From: Pseudomonas sp. K2I15
Lineage (GTDB): Bacteria > Pseudomonadota > Gammaproteobacteria > Pseudomonadales > Pseudomonadaceae
DNA length: 64,000 nucleotides
Direction of reading: 5' to 3'
Assembly (NCBI RefSeq): GCF_002204795.1
Contig: NZ_NIXO01000034.1
Location: 1-64,000, forward strand
Both the position numbers and the translations under genes were made by a program. The notes under the pieces are model-generated. The model was not told where the DNA came from, did no database searches, and worked only from the letters and a program-made list of their open reading frames with translations. The number at the start of each line of letters is the position of its first letter. Positions within the stretch are counted from its first letter, which is position 1. Shown here in pieces: positions 7,273 to 15,892 of this stretch.

Positions 7273-8181
7273 ATGAACACAAACCCCCGCATCGCCCTCA
7301 TCGGCGAATGCATGATCGAACTGCAACACCGCGCCTCTGGCGACCTGCAACAAAGCTTCGGCGGAGACACCCTGAACGCCGCCGTCTACCTGCGCCGCGA
7401 ACTGGGTGAACACAGCACCGTCGACTACGTCACCGCCCTGGGCGATGACAGCTTCAGCGACGCCATGTGCAAACACTGGGCTGAAGAAGGCCTGGGCCTG
7501 GGCATGGTCCAGCGCCTGCCTGGGCGCCTGCCGGGTTTGTACTGCATCCAGACGGATGCCAACGGCGAGCGCAAATTCCTCTACTGGCGCAACGAAGCGG
7601 CGGTGCGTGACTGCTTCACCACGCCGGCGGCCGAGCCGATTCTGGCGGCGTTGCCGGCGTACGACGTGGTGTATTTCAGCGGTATCACCCTGGCGGTATT
7701 GGGTGAAGTGGGTCGTGAGCGCCTGCTGAAAACCCTGATCGAAACCCGCAAGCGCGGCGGCAAAGTGGTGTTCGACAACAATTACCGGCCACGTTTGTGG
7801 GCCAGTGTAGAGGCGGCGCGTGCGGCGTATCACACGGTGTTGGCCGAGGTGGATATCGCCTTGCTGACGGAGGATGACGAGCGGGCGTTGTTTGGCTACG
7901 AGGACAGCGAGCAGGTGTTTGCGGCGTATCCGGCGATTGCCGAGGTGGTGCTCAAGCGGGGCGCGGATGCTTGCCTGATTCGCTGTGAAGGGGAGCGTTT
8001 TGCTGTGCCGGCATTGGTGGTGGAGAAAGTGATCGACACCACGGCGGCGGGGGATTCGTTCAGCGCGGCGTATCTGGCCAGCCGGCTCAAGGGCGGTACG
8101 CCGCAAGGGGCAGCCCTGGCCGGGCATCGACTGGCGAGCCGGGTGATTCAAGTGCCGGGTGCACTGATCCCCCGAGACTGA
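7273..8181 (+). CDS. kdgK: 2-keto-3-deoxygluconate kinase
   Basis: A 302-residue PfkB-family kinase that phosphorylates KDG to KDPG, feeding the Entner-Doudoroff pathway. The N-terminal IGECMIEL, FGGDTLNAAVYLRREL, RLPGLYCIQTD, YWRNEAA, KVVFDNNYRPRLWAS and C-terminal DTTAAGDSFSAAYLASRLKGG blocks are, from memory, nearly those of E. coli KdgK, so this is more specific than a generic sugar kinase. The catalytic aspartate is in AAGDSF. It lies downstream of the PLP lyase, separated by a REPIN, and supports the reading that the lyase product is KDG. There is no strong ribosome site just before the ATG, but no better start. Confidence 0.88.
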   Translation: MNTNPRIALIGECMIELQHRASGDLQQSFGGDTLNAAVYLRRELGEHSTVDYVTALGDDSFSDAMCKHWAEEGLGLGMVQRLPGRLPGLYCIQTDANGERKFLYWRNEAAVRDCFTTPAAEPILAALPAYDVVYFSGITLAVLGEVGRERLLKTLIETRKRGGKVVFDNNYRPRLWASVEAARAAYHTVLAEVDIALLTEDDERALFGYEDSEQVFAAYPAIAEVVLKRGADACLIRCEGERFAVPALVVEKVIDTTAAGDSFSAAYLASRLKGGTPQGAALAGHRLASRVIQVPGALIPRD

Positions 8182-8191
8182 GGCTATCTAT

Positions 8192-8286
8192 TGTGGCGAG
8201 GGAGCTTGCTCCCGCTGGAGTGCGAAGCGCTCCCGGCTTTTTTGGGGCCGCTACGCAGCCCAGCGGGAGCAAGCTCCCTCGCCACA
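8192..8286. repeat. REPIN, GTGGCGAGGGAGCTTGC type
   Basis: Near-identical to the element at 5016: inverted TGTGGCGAGGGAGCTTGC ends around a GAGTGCGAAGCGCTCC centre and a T run. It lies between the convergent kdgK and ppiC genes, where its hairpin could end both transcripts. Confidence 0.92.
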
Positions 8287-8295
8287 AAAAACCCT

Positions 8296-8571
8296 TTAAT
8301 CCCGGTAAAACACCTGCACCAGGTGATACCCAAACTTGCTCTTGATCGGCCCGTGAACCACCTTCACGGGCTTTTTGAAGATCACCGCATCAATCACCCC
8401 CACCATCTGCCCCGGCCGCACTTCACCCAAATCACCACCGCGCTTGGCGGACGGGCAGGTGGAGTGCTTCTTGGCCAACACATCAAACGCTTCGCCCTTG
8501 GCAATACGCTGCTTGAGCTGTTCGGCTTCCTCACTGGTTTTCACCAGAATGTGACGGGCTTGGGCTTTCAT
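8296..8571 (-). CDS. ppiC: Parvulin-type peptidyl-prolyl isomerase
   Basis: A 91-residue single-domain parvulin without signal peptide, so cytoplasmic. Typical blocks are ARHILVKTSEEAEQLK, FDVLAKKHSTCPSAKRGGDLGEVRPGQM, and the C-terminal GPIKSKFGYHLVQV. It isomerises Xaa-Pro bonds in folding proteins, like E. coli PpiC. CAGGA lies about 7 bases upstream of the ATG. A paralog of about the same length is at 22972; the two share the same core motifs but differ in surface residues. The gene is single and convergent with kdgK. Confidence 0.92.
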   Translation of the reverse strand: MKAQARHILVKTSEEAEQLKQRIAKGEAFDVLAKKHSTCPSAKRGGDLGEVRPGQMVGVIDAVIFKKPVKVVHGPIKSKFGYHLVQVFYRD

Positions 8572-8613
8572 TGATCGGTCCTGAGGTGAAACGGCGCGCG
8601 ATTATGCCTGAAG

Positions 8614-11151
8614 TTAAGTCGCTGAGCTGATCATGCTACGGATTTTGTTAGCCAGCAGGTCAATCGAAAACGGCTTGGCCACCATGTCCATGCCTTCCTC
8701 CAGGAACCCCTGGCGCTCGGCGGCTTTCTCGGCATAACCGGTCATGAAGAGTACCTTGAGTTCGGGCCGGTGTTGCCGGGCGATCTCCGCCAATTGCCGG
8801 CCATTCATCCCCGGCAGGCCTACGTCAGTCACCAGCAAATCCACGCGTAAATCAGACTCCAGCAACGGCAACGCTGCCCGTGCGTCCGCTGCCTGGTGCG
8901 CGGTGTAACCCAGCTCATCCAGTACATTCACCACCAGCATCCGCACCGCCGGGTCGTCCTCGACCACCACCACCGCTTCGCCCTCCAGCGCCACCGGGGC
9001 TTCGCTGTGGCTGGCAGGCACGCTCCGTTCCAGCGCCGTGCCATGCAAGCGGGGTAAGTACAGGCGTACGCAGGTGCCCTGGCCCGGCTCACTTTCAATC
9101 GTCACGTGGCCACCGGATTGCTGGGCAAAGCCATAGATCATCGACAACCCAAGGCCGGTGCCCTGGCCGATGGGTTTGGTGGTGAAGAACGGGTCGAAGG
9201 CCTTGGCCAGAATTTTCGCGGTCATGCCGGCGCCGTTGTCGCTCACGCCGAGCATCACATAGTCGCCGGCCTTGACCGGTTCCAGCGTGCTGATGTCGGT
9301 GCCGTCGAGGTAGCTGTTGGCGGTCTCGATGCACAATTGCCCGCCGTCGGGCATCGCATCGCGGGCGTTGATCACCAGGTTGAGCAGGGCGTTTTCCAGC
9401 TGGCTGGCGTCGGTGTTTACCGGCCACACGTCGGTGCCCAGCTGCACGTTGAGTTCGATATGCGCGCCCTTGGTGCGGCGGAACAGGTCTTCCAGCGACG
9501 CGACCAACTGATTCGGGTCCACCGGCTTGCGGTCCAGCGACTGGCGCCGCGAGAACGCCAGCAGGCGGTGGGTCAGTGCGGCGGCGCGATGGGCCGAGGA
9601 CACGGCGGCGTCGGTGAAACGGCCGATCTCATCGCTGCGCCCGGCGGCGATGTAGCGTTGCATCAAGTCCAGGCTGCCGATGATCCCGGTGAGCATGTTG
9701 TTGAAGTCATGGGCGATACCGCCGGTGAGTTGGCCGACCGCTTCCATCTTCTGGGCATGGCGCAGGGCGTCTTCGGCGCGCTCGCGCTCGAACATCTCGT
9801 TTTGCAGGCGCTGGTTGGCTTCGGCCAGGGCCTGAGTGCGCTGGTTGACGCGTTCTTCGAGGTTCTCGTTCAGGTGGCGCAGGGCTTCTTCGGTGAGTTT
9901 TCGCTCGGTTTCATCGATCACAAAAATGTAGAAACCGTTGACCGAACCGTCGGCGCTGAAACGCGGCAAATACTTCATCAACGCATGGCGTGGCCGTCCG
10001 TCGTGGTGGGGCGTGACGGTGACAAAACTGCAGGCCTTGCCCTTGAGCGCCGCTTCGATCTTGTCGACGCGCCCGGCATAGATTTCTTCGCCCACGACTT
10101 CGCGGATGCTCTTGCCGTACAGCTCCTGCGGGGTCATGCCGTACCAGTCCAGGTAGGCGCTGTTGTTCAGGCGAAAGCGCTGTTCGTGGTCGACGTAACC
10201 GATCAGCACCGGCATGGCGTTGATGATCAACTGCAGCTCGGTCTGGCTTTGGCGCAGTGCCTGTTCGGTGTGTTTGCGTTCGGTCAGGTCGAGGGCGGCG
10301 CCGAGAAAACGTGCCGGTCGGCCATGGTTATCCTTGTAGCAGCGGCCCCGGGCGAACACCCAGCGCACTTCACCATCGGCTTGCAGCAAGCGGTATTCCT
10401 CGGCGTATTCGGTGCCGTGGGTGATGCAATGCTTGATGCTGCGGGCCACCGTGCCGCGGTCTTCGGGGTGCACGCCTTGCAGGTAATCGCTGATGGGCAG
10501 CAGGCCGGCATCACAGGGGTCAACACCGTGTAATTGGGCGAAGTGCGCGTCGGCAATAAACCGGTCTTCGCCAATGTCCCAGTCCCAGGTGCCCACGGCG
10601 TCGGTGGCGGCCAATGCCAGTTGCAGGCGTTGCTCGGTGTTGCGCTGGGCCTTGAGGCTGTTTTCGGTACGCTGCTGGAGTTCCAGGGCGACGCGCCGGC
10701 GTTCGTTGGTTTCGATCGCGGTGATCAGGATTCCGGCGACCTCGCCACGCTCATCGCGAATCGGGCTGTAGGTCAGGTCGAGCCAGATCTCGGTGTCGCG
10801 GTGATTGCGTTGCAGCACGAAGCGCTGTTCGGTGAAGGTGCGCACCTGGCCCGTGAGGACGGCGCTGTAGATCGGGTCGGTAAACGGCTTGAGTTCCGGC
10901 CAGACCTGGTCGGCGGGCTGGCCGAAGGCGCCGGGGTGCTTGTTGCCGGCCAGCAGGGCGAAGCCATCGTTGTAGATCTGGGTGAGTTCGGCGCCCCACA
11001 GCAACAGCATCGGCATGGGCGAGTGAATCACGATGTCGACGGCTGTACGCAGGCTCTGCGGCCAATCAATGGCGTCACCGAGGGGGCTTCGTGCCCAGTC
11101 CAGCCGCGCAATCAGTGCTGCGGCCTCGCTGCCGGTGGGTGATACGTTCAT
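8614..11151 (-). CDS. Hybrid sensor histidine kinase with three PAS domains
   Basis: An 845-residue soluble hybrid kinase with no membrane segment. Order: PAS-like at about 40-150, PAS/PAC at 175-295 (ends GAALDLTERKHTEQAL), PAS/PAC at 305-418 (FVIDETERKLTEEAL), a coiled coil at about 425-470, HisKA with the phospho-acceptor His481 in GGIAHDFNNM, HATPase with the N-box NLVINARDAM and G-box GQGTGLGLSMIYGF, and a C-terminal receiver with Asp776 in VTDVGLPGMNG and Lys in AKPF. CAGGG about 8 bases upstream of ATG 11151 favours this start over one 12 codons earlier. No response-regulator gene is adjacent, so its output partner is unknown. PAS sensing of light, redox or a small molecule cannot be told from sequence. 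Confidence 0.9.
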   Translation of the reverse strand: MNVSPTGSEAAALIARLDWARSPLGDAIDWPQSLRTAVDIVIHSPMPMLLLWGAELTQIYNDGFALLAGNKHPGAFGQPADQVWPELKPFTDPIYSAVLTGQVRTFTEQRFVLQRNHRDTEIWLDLTYSPIRDERGEVAGILITAIETNERRRVALELQQRTENSLKAQRNTEQRLQLALAATDAVGTWDWDIGEDRFIADAHFAQLHGVDPCDAGLLPISDYLQGVHPEDRGTVARSIKHCITHGTEYAEEYRLLQADGEVRWVFARGRCYKDNHGRPARFLGAALDLTERKHTEQALRQSQTELQLIINAMPVLIGYVDHEQRFRLNNSAYLDWYGMTPQELYGKSIREVVGEEIYAGRVDKIEAALKGKACSFVTVTPHHDGRPRHALMKYLPRFSADGSVNGFYIFVIDETERKLTEEALRHLNENLEERVNQRTQALAEANQRLQNEMFERERAEDALRHAQKMEAVGQLTGGIAHDFNNMLTGIIGSLDLMQRYIAAGRSDEIGRFTDAAVSSAHRAAALTHRLLAFSRRQSLDRKPVDPNQLVASLEDLFRRTKGAHIELNVQLGTDVWPVNTDASQLENALLNLVINARDAMPDGGQLCIETANSYLDGTDISTLEPVKAGDYVMLGVSDNGAGMTAKILAKAFDPFFTTKPIGQGTGLGLSMIYGFAQQSGGHVTIESEPGQGTCVRLYLPRLHGTALERSVPASHSEAPVALEGEAVVVVEDDPAVRMLVVNVLDELGYTAHQAADARAALPLLESDLRVDLLVTDVGLPGMNGRQLAEIARQHRPELKVLFMTGYAEKAAERQGFLEEGMDMVAKPFSIDLLANKIRSMISSAT

Positions 11152-11286
11152 GTAAATGCCCTGCGCGTAACGCTTGAAGAATGACAAAAGCCGATTATCC
11201 CGCGAGCGAGGACCGGCTTTCCACCCTCGAAAAATAGCATGCTTGAGGGTTTTGTCTTCAAATGAGTGCTTAACGGCTAAAACGTT

Positions 11287-13245
11287 TCATCCTTGTGCAA
11301 GCTCCTGGCGATCACGAAATTGCTCCAGTGCTTCGGGGTTGGCCAGGGCGTCGGTGTTCTTGACCGCCTCGCCATGCACCACGTTGCGCACTGCCAGTTC
11401 GACGATCTTGCCGCTGATGGTGCGCGGGATATCCGTCACCGCCAGAATCTTCGCCGGCACATGGCGCGGCGTGGTGTTGGCGCGGATCACCTGGCGAATC
11501 TGCTGTTCCAGGGCGTCATCCAGTTCGACCCCGTCGTTGAGCCGCACAAACAGCACCACCCGCACATCGTCCTGCCAGCGTTGGCCGATGGCCAGGCTTT
11601 CCAACACCTGCGGCACCTTTTCTACTTGTCGATAAATCTCTGCGGTGCCGATACGCACGCCGCCGGGGTTGAGCACCGCGTCTGAACGGCCGTGAATCAA
11701 CAGGCTGCCGTTGGGCCGCTGTTCGGCGTAGTCACCCTGGGCCCACACACCTGGGAATTGGCTGAAATACGAGGCCCGCAGTTTTTCCTGGTGCGGGTCA
11801 TTCCACAGGCCGATGGGCATCGCCGGGAAGTGCCGGGTGCACACCAGTTCGCCTTTTTCGCCGATCAGCGGGTGGCCCTGGTCGTCCCACACTTCGATGG
11901 CCATTGCCAGGCTCTTGCATTGCATCTCGCCACGCCGCACCGGCAGCACCGGGTTGCCGATCACGAAGCAGGAAACGATGTCGGTACCGCCAGACATCGA
12001 CGACAGGCACAGTTCGGGCTTGATCTCGCGGTACACGTAATCGTAGCTCTGCGGTGACAGCGGCGAACCGGTAGAGATCAACCCCTTGAGGCTGCCCAGG
12101 TCGTGGCTCAGGTGCGGTTGCAGCCCGGCCTTTTCCAGGGTGGCGAGGAATTTCGGGCTGGTGCCGAACGCGCTGATGTTTTCCTGGTCGATCAGGTCTA
12201 TCAGGCGCTCCGGCCCCGGGTGAAACGGGGAGCCGTCATACAGCACTGCGGTGGCGCCGATGGCCAGTACCGACACCAACCAATTCCACATCATCCAGCC
12301 GCAGGTGGTGTAGTAGAACAGGCGGTCATCGCGGGACAGGTCGGCGTGCAGGCCGTGTTCCTTGAGGTGGGTGAGCAGTACGCCGCCGGTGCCGTGGATG
12401 ATGCATTTGGGCACGCCGGTGGTGCCGCTGGAATACAGGATGTACAGCGGGTGGTCGAACGGCACGGCGACGAAATCGGGCTCGCCGCCGGGGGTGTAGA
12501 ACGCGTCCCAGAGTGCGACGTTGGCCTGGGTTTGGTAATTCTCGGGGCGCGCTTGCGGGCGGGCGTACGGCACAATAATCAGCTGTTGCAGGGACGGCAG
12601 GCGGTCGAGGATTTCATTGAGCTTGCTGCTCTGGTCAATGACCTTGCCGGCGTAGCGGTAGCCCGCGCAGGTGATCAGTACCTTGGGTTCGATCTGGCCG
12701 AAACGGTCGATCACGCCCTGGGTGCCGAAATCCGGCGACGAGCACGACCAGATCGCCCCCAGGCTGGTGGTGGCGAGCATGCCCACCAGGGTTTGCCAGG
12801 TGTTGGGCATGCACGCGGCCACCCGGTCACCCACGCCCACGCCGGCTGCTCGCAGGCTGCGTTGCAGGCCGGCGACGTGGCGGGCCAGTTCGGCGTAGGT
12901 CAGTTGTTCGCGTTGGCCGTCTTCGCTGATGGCAACCACGGCAGGGTGATCGTCGCGGCGGCGCAGCAGGTGCTCGGCAAAGTTCAGGGTAGCGCCGGGA
13001 AACCACTGGGCGCTGGGCATCTCGGCTTCTTCGATCAGCACCGCACTGGGTGGTGTGCGGAACTGCACGTCGAAGACCTCGACAATCGCCTGCCAGAAGG
13101 CCGGGCGCTGGTCGATGCTCCATTGGTGCAGCGCCGGGTAGTCGCTGATCTGCAAGGCATGGCGATCATTGATGAAGCGCCGGAACTGGTCCATGCGGGT
13201 GTTGTGGATGCGTTCGGGGGAGGGTTGCCAGAGGATGTCGGACAT
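11287..13245 (-). CDS. Acetoacetyl-CoA synthetase
   Basis: A 652-residue ANL-family ligase, the length usual for acetoacetate-CoA ligase. It opens with ILWQPSPERIHNTRMDQF, carries the AMP-binding loop YSSGTTGVPKCIIHG, the HGRSDAVLNPGGVRIGTAEIYRQVE hinge region and the catalytic lysine in PRTISGKIVELAVRN. It activates acetoacetate to acetoacetyl-CoA with ATP, the step after 3-hydroxybutyrate oxidation, so it completes the pathway with the dehydrogenase at 13440. AGAGG precedes ATG 13245; upstream in-frame codons run into the REPIN. A REPIN of 132 bp separates it from the dehydrogenase gene, which may lower its expression relative to the first genes. Confidence 0.92.
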   Translation of the reverse strand: MSDILWQPSPERIHNTRMDQFRRFINDRHALQISDYPALHQWSIDQRPAFWQAIVEVFDVQFRTPPSAVLIEEAEMPSAQWFPGATLNFAEHLLRRRDDHPAVVAISEDGQREQLTYAELARHVAGLQRSLRAAGVGVGDRVAACMPNTWQTLVGMLATTSLGAIWSCSSPDFGTQGVIDRFGQIEPKVLITCAGYRYAGKVIDQSSKLNEILDRLPSLQQLIIVPYARPQARPENYQTQANVALWDAFYTPGGEPDFVAVPFDHPLYILYSSGTTGVPKCIIHGTGGVLLTHLKEHGLHADLSRDDRLFYYTTCGWMMWNWLVSVLAIGATAVLYDGSPFHPGPERLIDLIDQENISAFGTSPKFLATLEKAGLQPHLSHDLGSLKGLISTGSPLSPQSYDYVYREIKPELCLSSMSGGTDIVSCFVIGNPVLPVRRGEMQCKSLAMAIEVWDDQGHPLIGEKGELVCTRHFPAMPIGLWNDPHQEKLRASYFSQFPGVWAQGDYAEQRPNGSLLIHGRSDAVLNPGGVRIGTAEIYRQVEKVPQVLESLAIGQRWQDDVRVVLFVRLNDGVELDDALEQQIRQVIRANTTPRHVPAKILAVTDIPRTISGKIVELAVRNVVHGEAVKNTDALANPEALEQFRDRQELAQG

Positions 13246-13287
13246 TATTGGCCTCTTGTTATGTGTCGACAGCAATGATGCTCTAAA

Positions 13288-13419
13288 TGTGGCGAGGGAG
13301 CTTGCTCCCGTTGGGTGACGAAGCCGCCCCAGCAATGTTCATGCGGTCTTTCAGATAAGGCGCGGTGGCAGGTTTTGGGGCTGCTGCGCAGCCCAGCGGG
13401 AGCAAGCTCCCTCGCCACA
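13288..13419. repeat. REPIN with long centre inside the ketone-body operon
   Basis: Inverted TGTGGCGAGGGAGCTTGCTC ends lie 132 bp apart, a longer centre than the other copies; the right half also keeps the GGGGCTGCTGCGCAGCCCAGCGGG stem. It sits between the dehydrogenase and the acetoacetyl-CoA synthetase genes, which run in the same direction. Confidence 0.9.
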
Positions 13420-13439
13420 AAAGCGTCATTGATGAACAT

Positions 13440-14213
13440 TTATTGGGCCAGCCAGCCGCCGTCGATATTCCACGCCGCGCCACGCACCTGGCTGCCGGCT
13501 TCACTGCACAGGAACAGCACCAGTTCTCCCAGTTGCGGCGGCGTCACGAACTCCAGCGACGGCTGCTTCTCGGCCAGCAAATCCTGCTGCGCCTGCTGCG
13601 GGTCAACCCCGGTCGCGATGCGGTCATCAATCTGCTTCTGCACCAGCGGCGTCAACACCCAACCCGGGCAAATGGCGTTGCAGGTGACATTGCTCTGGGC
13701 GGTTTCCAGGCCCACCACCTTGGTCAGCCCGATCACCCCGTGCTTGGCCGCCACATAAGCCGCCTTGCCCACCGAACCCACCAACCCATGCACCGAAGCA
13801 ATATTGACGATCCGCCCCCAGCCCTTGGCCTTCATGCCCGGCAGGCTCAGGCGGGTGCTGTGGAACACCGACGACAGGTTGATCGCAATGATCGAATCCC
13901 AGCGCTCCACCGGGAACTCATCCACCGGCGCTACATGCTGGATCCCGGCGTTGTTCACCAGGATGTCGACGCCGCCAAACTCGCGCTCGGCGTAGGCGAT
14001 CATCTCGGCGATCTGCGCCGGGTCGCTGACGTCGGCCGGGTGATGCCCGACCTTGCCGCCGAAGGCCTGCACCTGGGCGATCACCGCGCTGGCGTCGCCG
14101 AAGCCGTTGAGGATCAGGTTGGCGCCGGCCTTGGCCAGGCTCAGGGCGATGCCCAGGCCGATGCCGCTGGTGGAGCCGGTAACCAGGGCGGTCTTGCCGT
14201 TCAATGTCGTCAT
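13440..14213 (-). CDS. hbdH: 3-hydroxybutyrate dehydrogenase
   Basis: A 257-residue short-chain dehydrogenase. The NAD site is VTGSTSGIGLGIA, then NNAG, and the catalytic YxxxK is YVAAKHG. The AWNIDGGWLAQ end and the SVHGLVGSVGKAAYVAAKHG stretch are typical of D-3-hydroxybutyrate dehydrogenase. It oxidises (R)-3-hydroxybutyrate to acetoacetate in the cytoplasm. GAGGTTGAT before the ATG overlaps the stop codon of the permease gene upstream, so the two are coupled. The product is passed to the acetoacetyl-CoA synthetase encoded next. The symbol bdhA is also used for this gene. Confidence 0.9.
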   Translation of the reverse strand: MTTLNGKTALVTGSTSGIGLGIALSLAKAGANLILNGFGDASAVIAQVQAFGGKVGHHPADVSDPAQIAEMIAYAEREFGGVDILVNNAGIQHVAPVDEFPVERWDSIIAINLSSVFHSTRLSLPGMKAKGWGRIVNIASVHGLVGSVGKAAYVAAKHGVIGLTKVVGLETAQSNVTCNAICPGWVLTPLVQKQIDDRIATGVDPQQAQQDLLAEKQPSLEFVTPPQLGELVLFLCSEAGSQVRGAAWNIDGGWLAQ

Positions 14214-14220
14214 ATCAACC

Positions 14221-15612
14221 TCACACAATGCCGGTGGCGTAGAAAGTACCAATCACCACGAACACCGCGAGGGTCTTGATGATTGTGATGCCGAAAATAT
14301 CTTTATAGGCTTCGCGGTGGGTCAGCCCGGTGACCGCCAGCAGCGTGATCACGGCGCCGTTGTGGGGCAGGGTGTCCATGCCGCCGCTGGCCATGGCTGC
14401 GACGCGGTGCAGCACTTCAAGGGGGATATTGGCCGCATGGGCCGCTGAAATAAAGCTCTCCGACATGGCCGCCAGCGCGATGCTCATGCCGCCCGAGGCG
14501 GAACCGGTGATACCGGCCAGCAGGGTCACGGTAATCGCTTCGTTGACCAGCGGGTTGGGGATGCCCTTGAGCCAGTCGGCCAGCACCAGGAAGCCCGGCA
14601 AGGAGGCGATCACCGCCCCAAAGCCATATTCCGAAGCGGTGTTCATCGCCGCCAGCAGCGCACCGCTGACCGCGCTCTTGCTGCCCTCGGCGAGCTTGCT
14701 GCGAATCGCCGAGAAGCCGAATACCAGCACCACGATAATCCCCACCAGCAACGCGGCCTGCACCGCCCAGATCGCCGTCAGCTTGGCGACTTCGGTCTGC
14801 ACCGGCACGCTCATGCCCGGCAGGCTGAGGGTGTGGGTCTTGCCGTACCACAGTGGAATCCAGTGGGTGAACAGCAGGTTCATGATGCCCACCAGCAACA
14901 ACGGCGACAGGGCGATCCACGGGTTGGGCAGCTTGATGTCTTCGGCGGTTTCCGGCTCGTTGCGCAGCTCGGTACCATAGCCTTCACCGGCACGTTGGGC
15001 CTTGTTGCGCTGGCGGGCCAGGTACAGCATGCCGGCACAGAACACGAAGATCGTACCGATCAGCCCCAGCCACGGCGCGGCCCAGGCGGTGGTGTTGAAG
15101 AAGGTGCTGGGGATGATGTTCTGGATCTGCGGCGTGCCGGGCAGGGCGTCCATGGTGAACGAGAAGGCGCCGAGGGCAATGGTCGCCGGCAGCAGGCGCT
15201 TGGGGATATTGCTCTGGCGGAACATCTCGGCGGCAAACGGGTACACCGCGAACACCACCACAAACAGCGACACGCCGCCGTAAGTCAACAGGGCGCACAC
15301 CAGCACAATCACCAGCATCGCCTGGCGGGTGCCGAGCAACTGGATTGCGGCGGCGACAATGGAGCGTGAGAAGCCGGAGATTTCAATCAGCTTGCCGAAC
15401 ACTGCACCGAGCAGGAATACCGGGAAATACAGTTTGAGGAAACCGACCATTTTCTCCATGAACACCCCGGTGAAGGCGGGGGCGACGGCGGAAGGGTCGG
15501 TGAGCAGCACGGCGCCGAGGGCGGCGATGGGGGCAAACAGGATGACGCTGTAGCCACGGTAGGCGGCCAGCATCAGCAGCGCCAGGGCTGCGAGGGCAAT
15601 GATCACACTCAT
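14221..15612 (-). CDS. GntP-family permease, probable 3-hydroxybutyrate transporter
   Basis: A 463-residue polytopic protein of the gluconate/organic acid:H+ symporter family, with about 12 hydrophobic segments, beginning MSVIIALAALALLMLAAYRGYSVILFAPIAALGAVLLTDP. Segments such as GGVSLFVVVFAVYPFAAEMFR, GSASGGMSIALAAMSE and GGMDTLPHNGAVITLLAVTGL are characteristic of the group. GGAG lies about 6 bases upstream of ATG. It is the first gene after the sigma-54 promoter at 15669 and is coupled to hbdH, so its substrate is most likely 3-hydroxybutyrate. The specificity is inferred from context only. Confidence 0.85.
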   Translation of the reverse strand: MSVIIALAALALLMLAAYRGYSVILFAPIAALGAVLLTDPSAVAPAFTGVFMEKMVGFLKLYFPVFLLGAVFGKLIEISGFSRSIVAAAIQLLGTRQAMLVIVLVCALLTYGGVSLFVVVFAVYPFAAEMFRQSNIPKRLLPATIALGAFSFTMDALPGTPQIQNIIPSTFFNTTAWAAPWLGLIGTIFVFCAGMLYLARQRNKAQRAGEGYGTELRNEPETAEDIKLPNPWIALSPLLLVGIMNLLFTHWIPLWYGKTHTLSLPGMSVPVQTEVAKLTAIWAVQAALLVGIIVVLVFGFSAIRSKLAEGSKSAVSGALLAAMNTASEYGFGAVIASLPGFLVLADWLKGIPNPLVNEAITVTLLAGITGSASGGMSIALAAMSESFISAAHAANIPLEVLHRVAAMASGGMDTLPHNGAVITLLAVTGLTHREAYKDIFGITIIKTLAVFVVIGTFYATGIV

Positions 15613-15668
15613 GGTGTGTCTCCATCTGATTGTTATTTTTGTGGGGGTGAGGCTGTGAGGAGGGCTAT

Positions 15669-15684
15669 AGCGAGATGTGTGCCA
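15669..15684 (-). promoter_or_regulatory. Sigma-54 promoter of the 3-hydroxybutyrate operon
   Basis: Read on the minus strand the site is TGGCACACATCTCGCT, matching TGGCACG-N4-TTGCW except at positions 7 and 13, with GG and GC correctly 10 bases apart. Transcription would start near 15658, about 46 bases before the permease ATG. The activator gene is immediately upstream. Confidence 0.82.
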
Positions 15685-15745
15685 AGTACTTAACTTGTTG
15701 AAATATATAGATAATATTGTTTTTTGAGTTCTGGGTTCTGAAGTT

Positions 15746-15763
15746 TGTCTCTGACTTGAGACT
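15746..15763. promoter_or_regulatory. Upstream activator site 1 (GTCTC-N6-GAGAC)
   Basis: TGTCTCTGACTTGAGACT, an inverted repeat of GTCTC/GAGAC. Its centre is about 97 bp upstream of the predicted sigma-54 start site, a usual distance for an enhancer-binding protein. It matches site 2 at 16 of 18 positions. AT-rich DNA (15697-15725) lies between it and the promoter. Confidence 0.72.
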
Positions 15764-15776
15764 GACGGTGATCAAA

Positions 15777-15866
15777 TGTGGGAGCTGGCTTGCCTGCGAT
15801 GGCGGTTTGTCAGTTGATGAATGTGTTGGCTGACCCACCGCTATCGCAGGCAAGCCAGCTCCCACA
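15777..15866. repeat. REPIN, GTGGGAGCTGGCTTGCCTGCGAT type, between the two activator sites
   Basis: TGTGGGAGCTGGCTTGCCTG at the left is mirrored by CAGGCAAGCCAGCTCCCACA at the right around a centre of about 50 bases. It occupies most of the space between the two GTCTC-N6-GAGAC sites. Confidence 0.92.
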
Positions 15867-15892
15867 GTAGATTGTCTTTTATATGAGATTTA

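Noticed and set aside
5016..8286. Repeated palindromes considered as a CRISPR array
   Set aside because: Repeats are scattered, inverted in pairs and of REP type, with no regular spacers.
9106..10533. 475-codon plus-strand frame inside the hybrid kinase
   Set aside because: Antisense shadow of a gene with intact HisKA, HATPase and PAS motifs.
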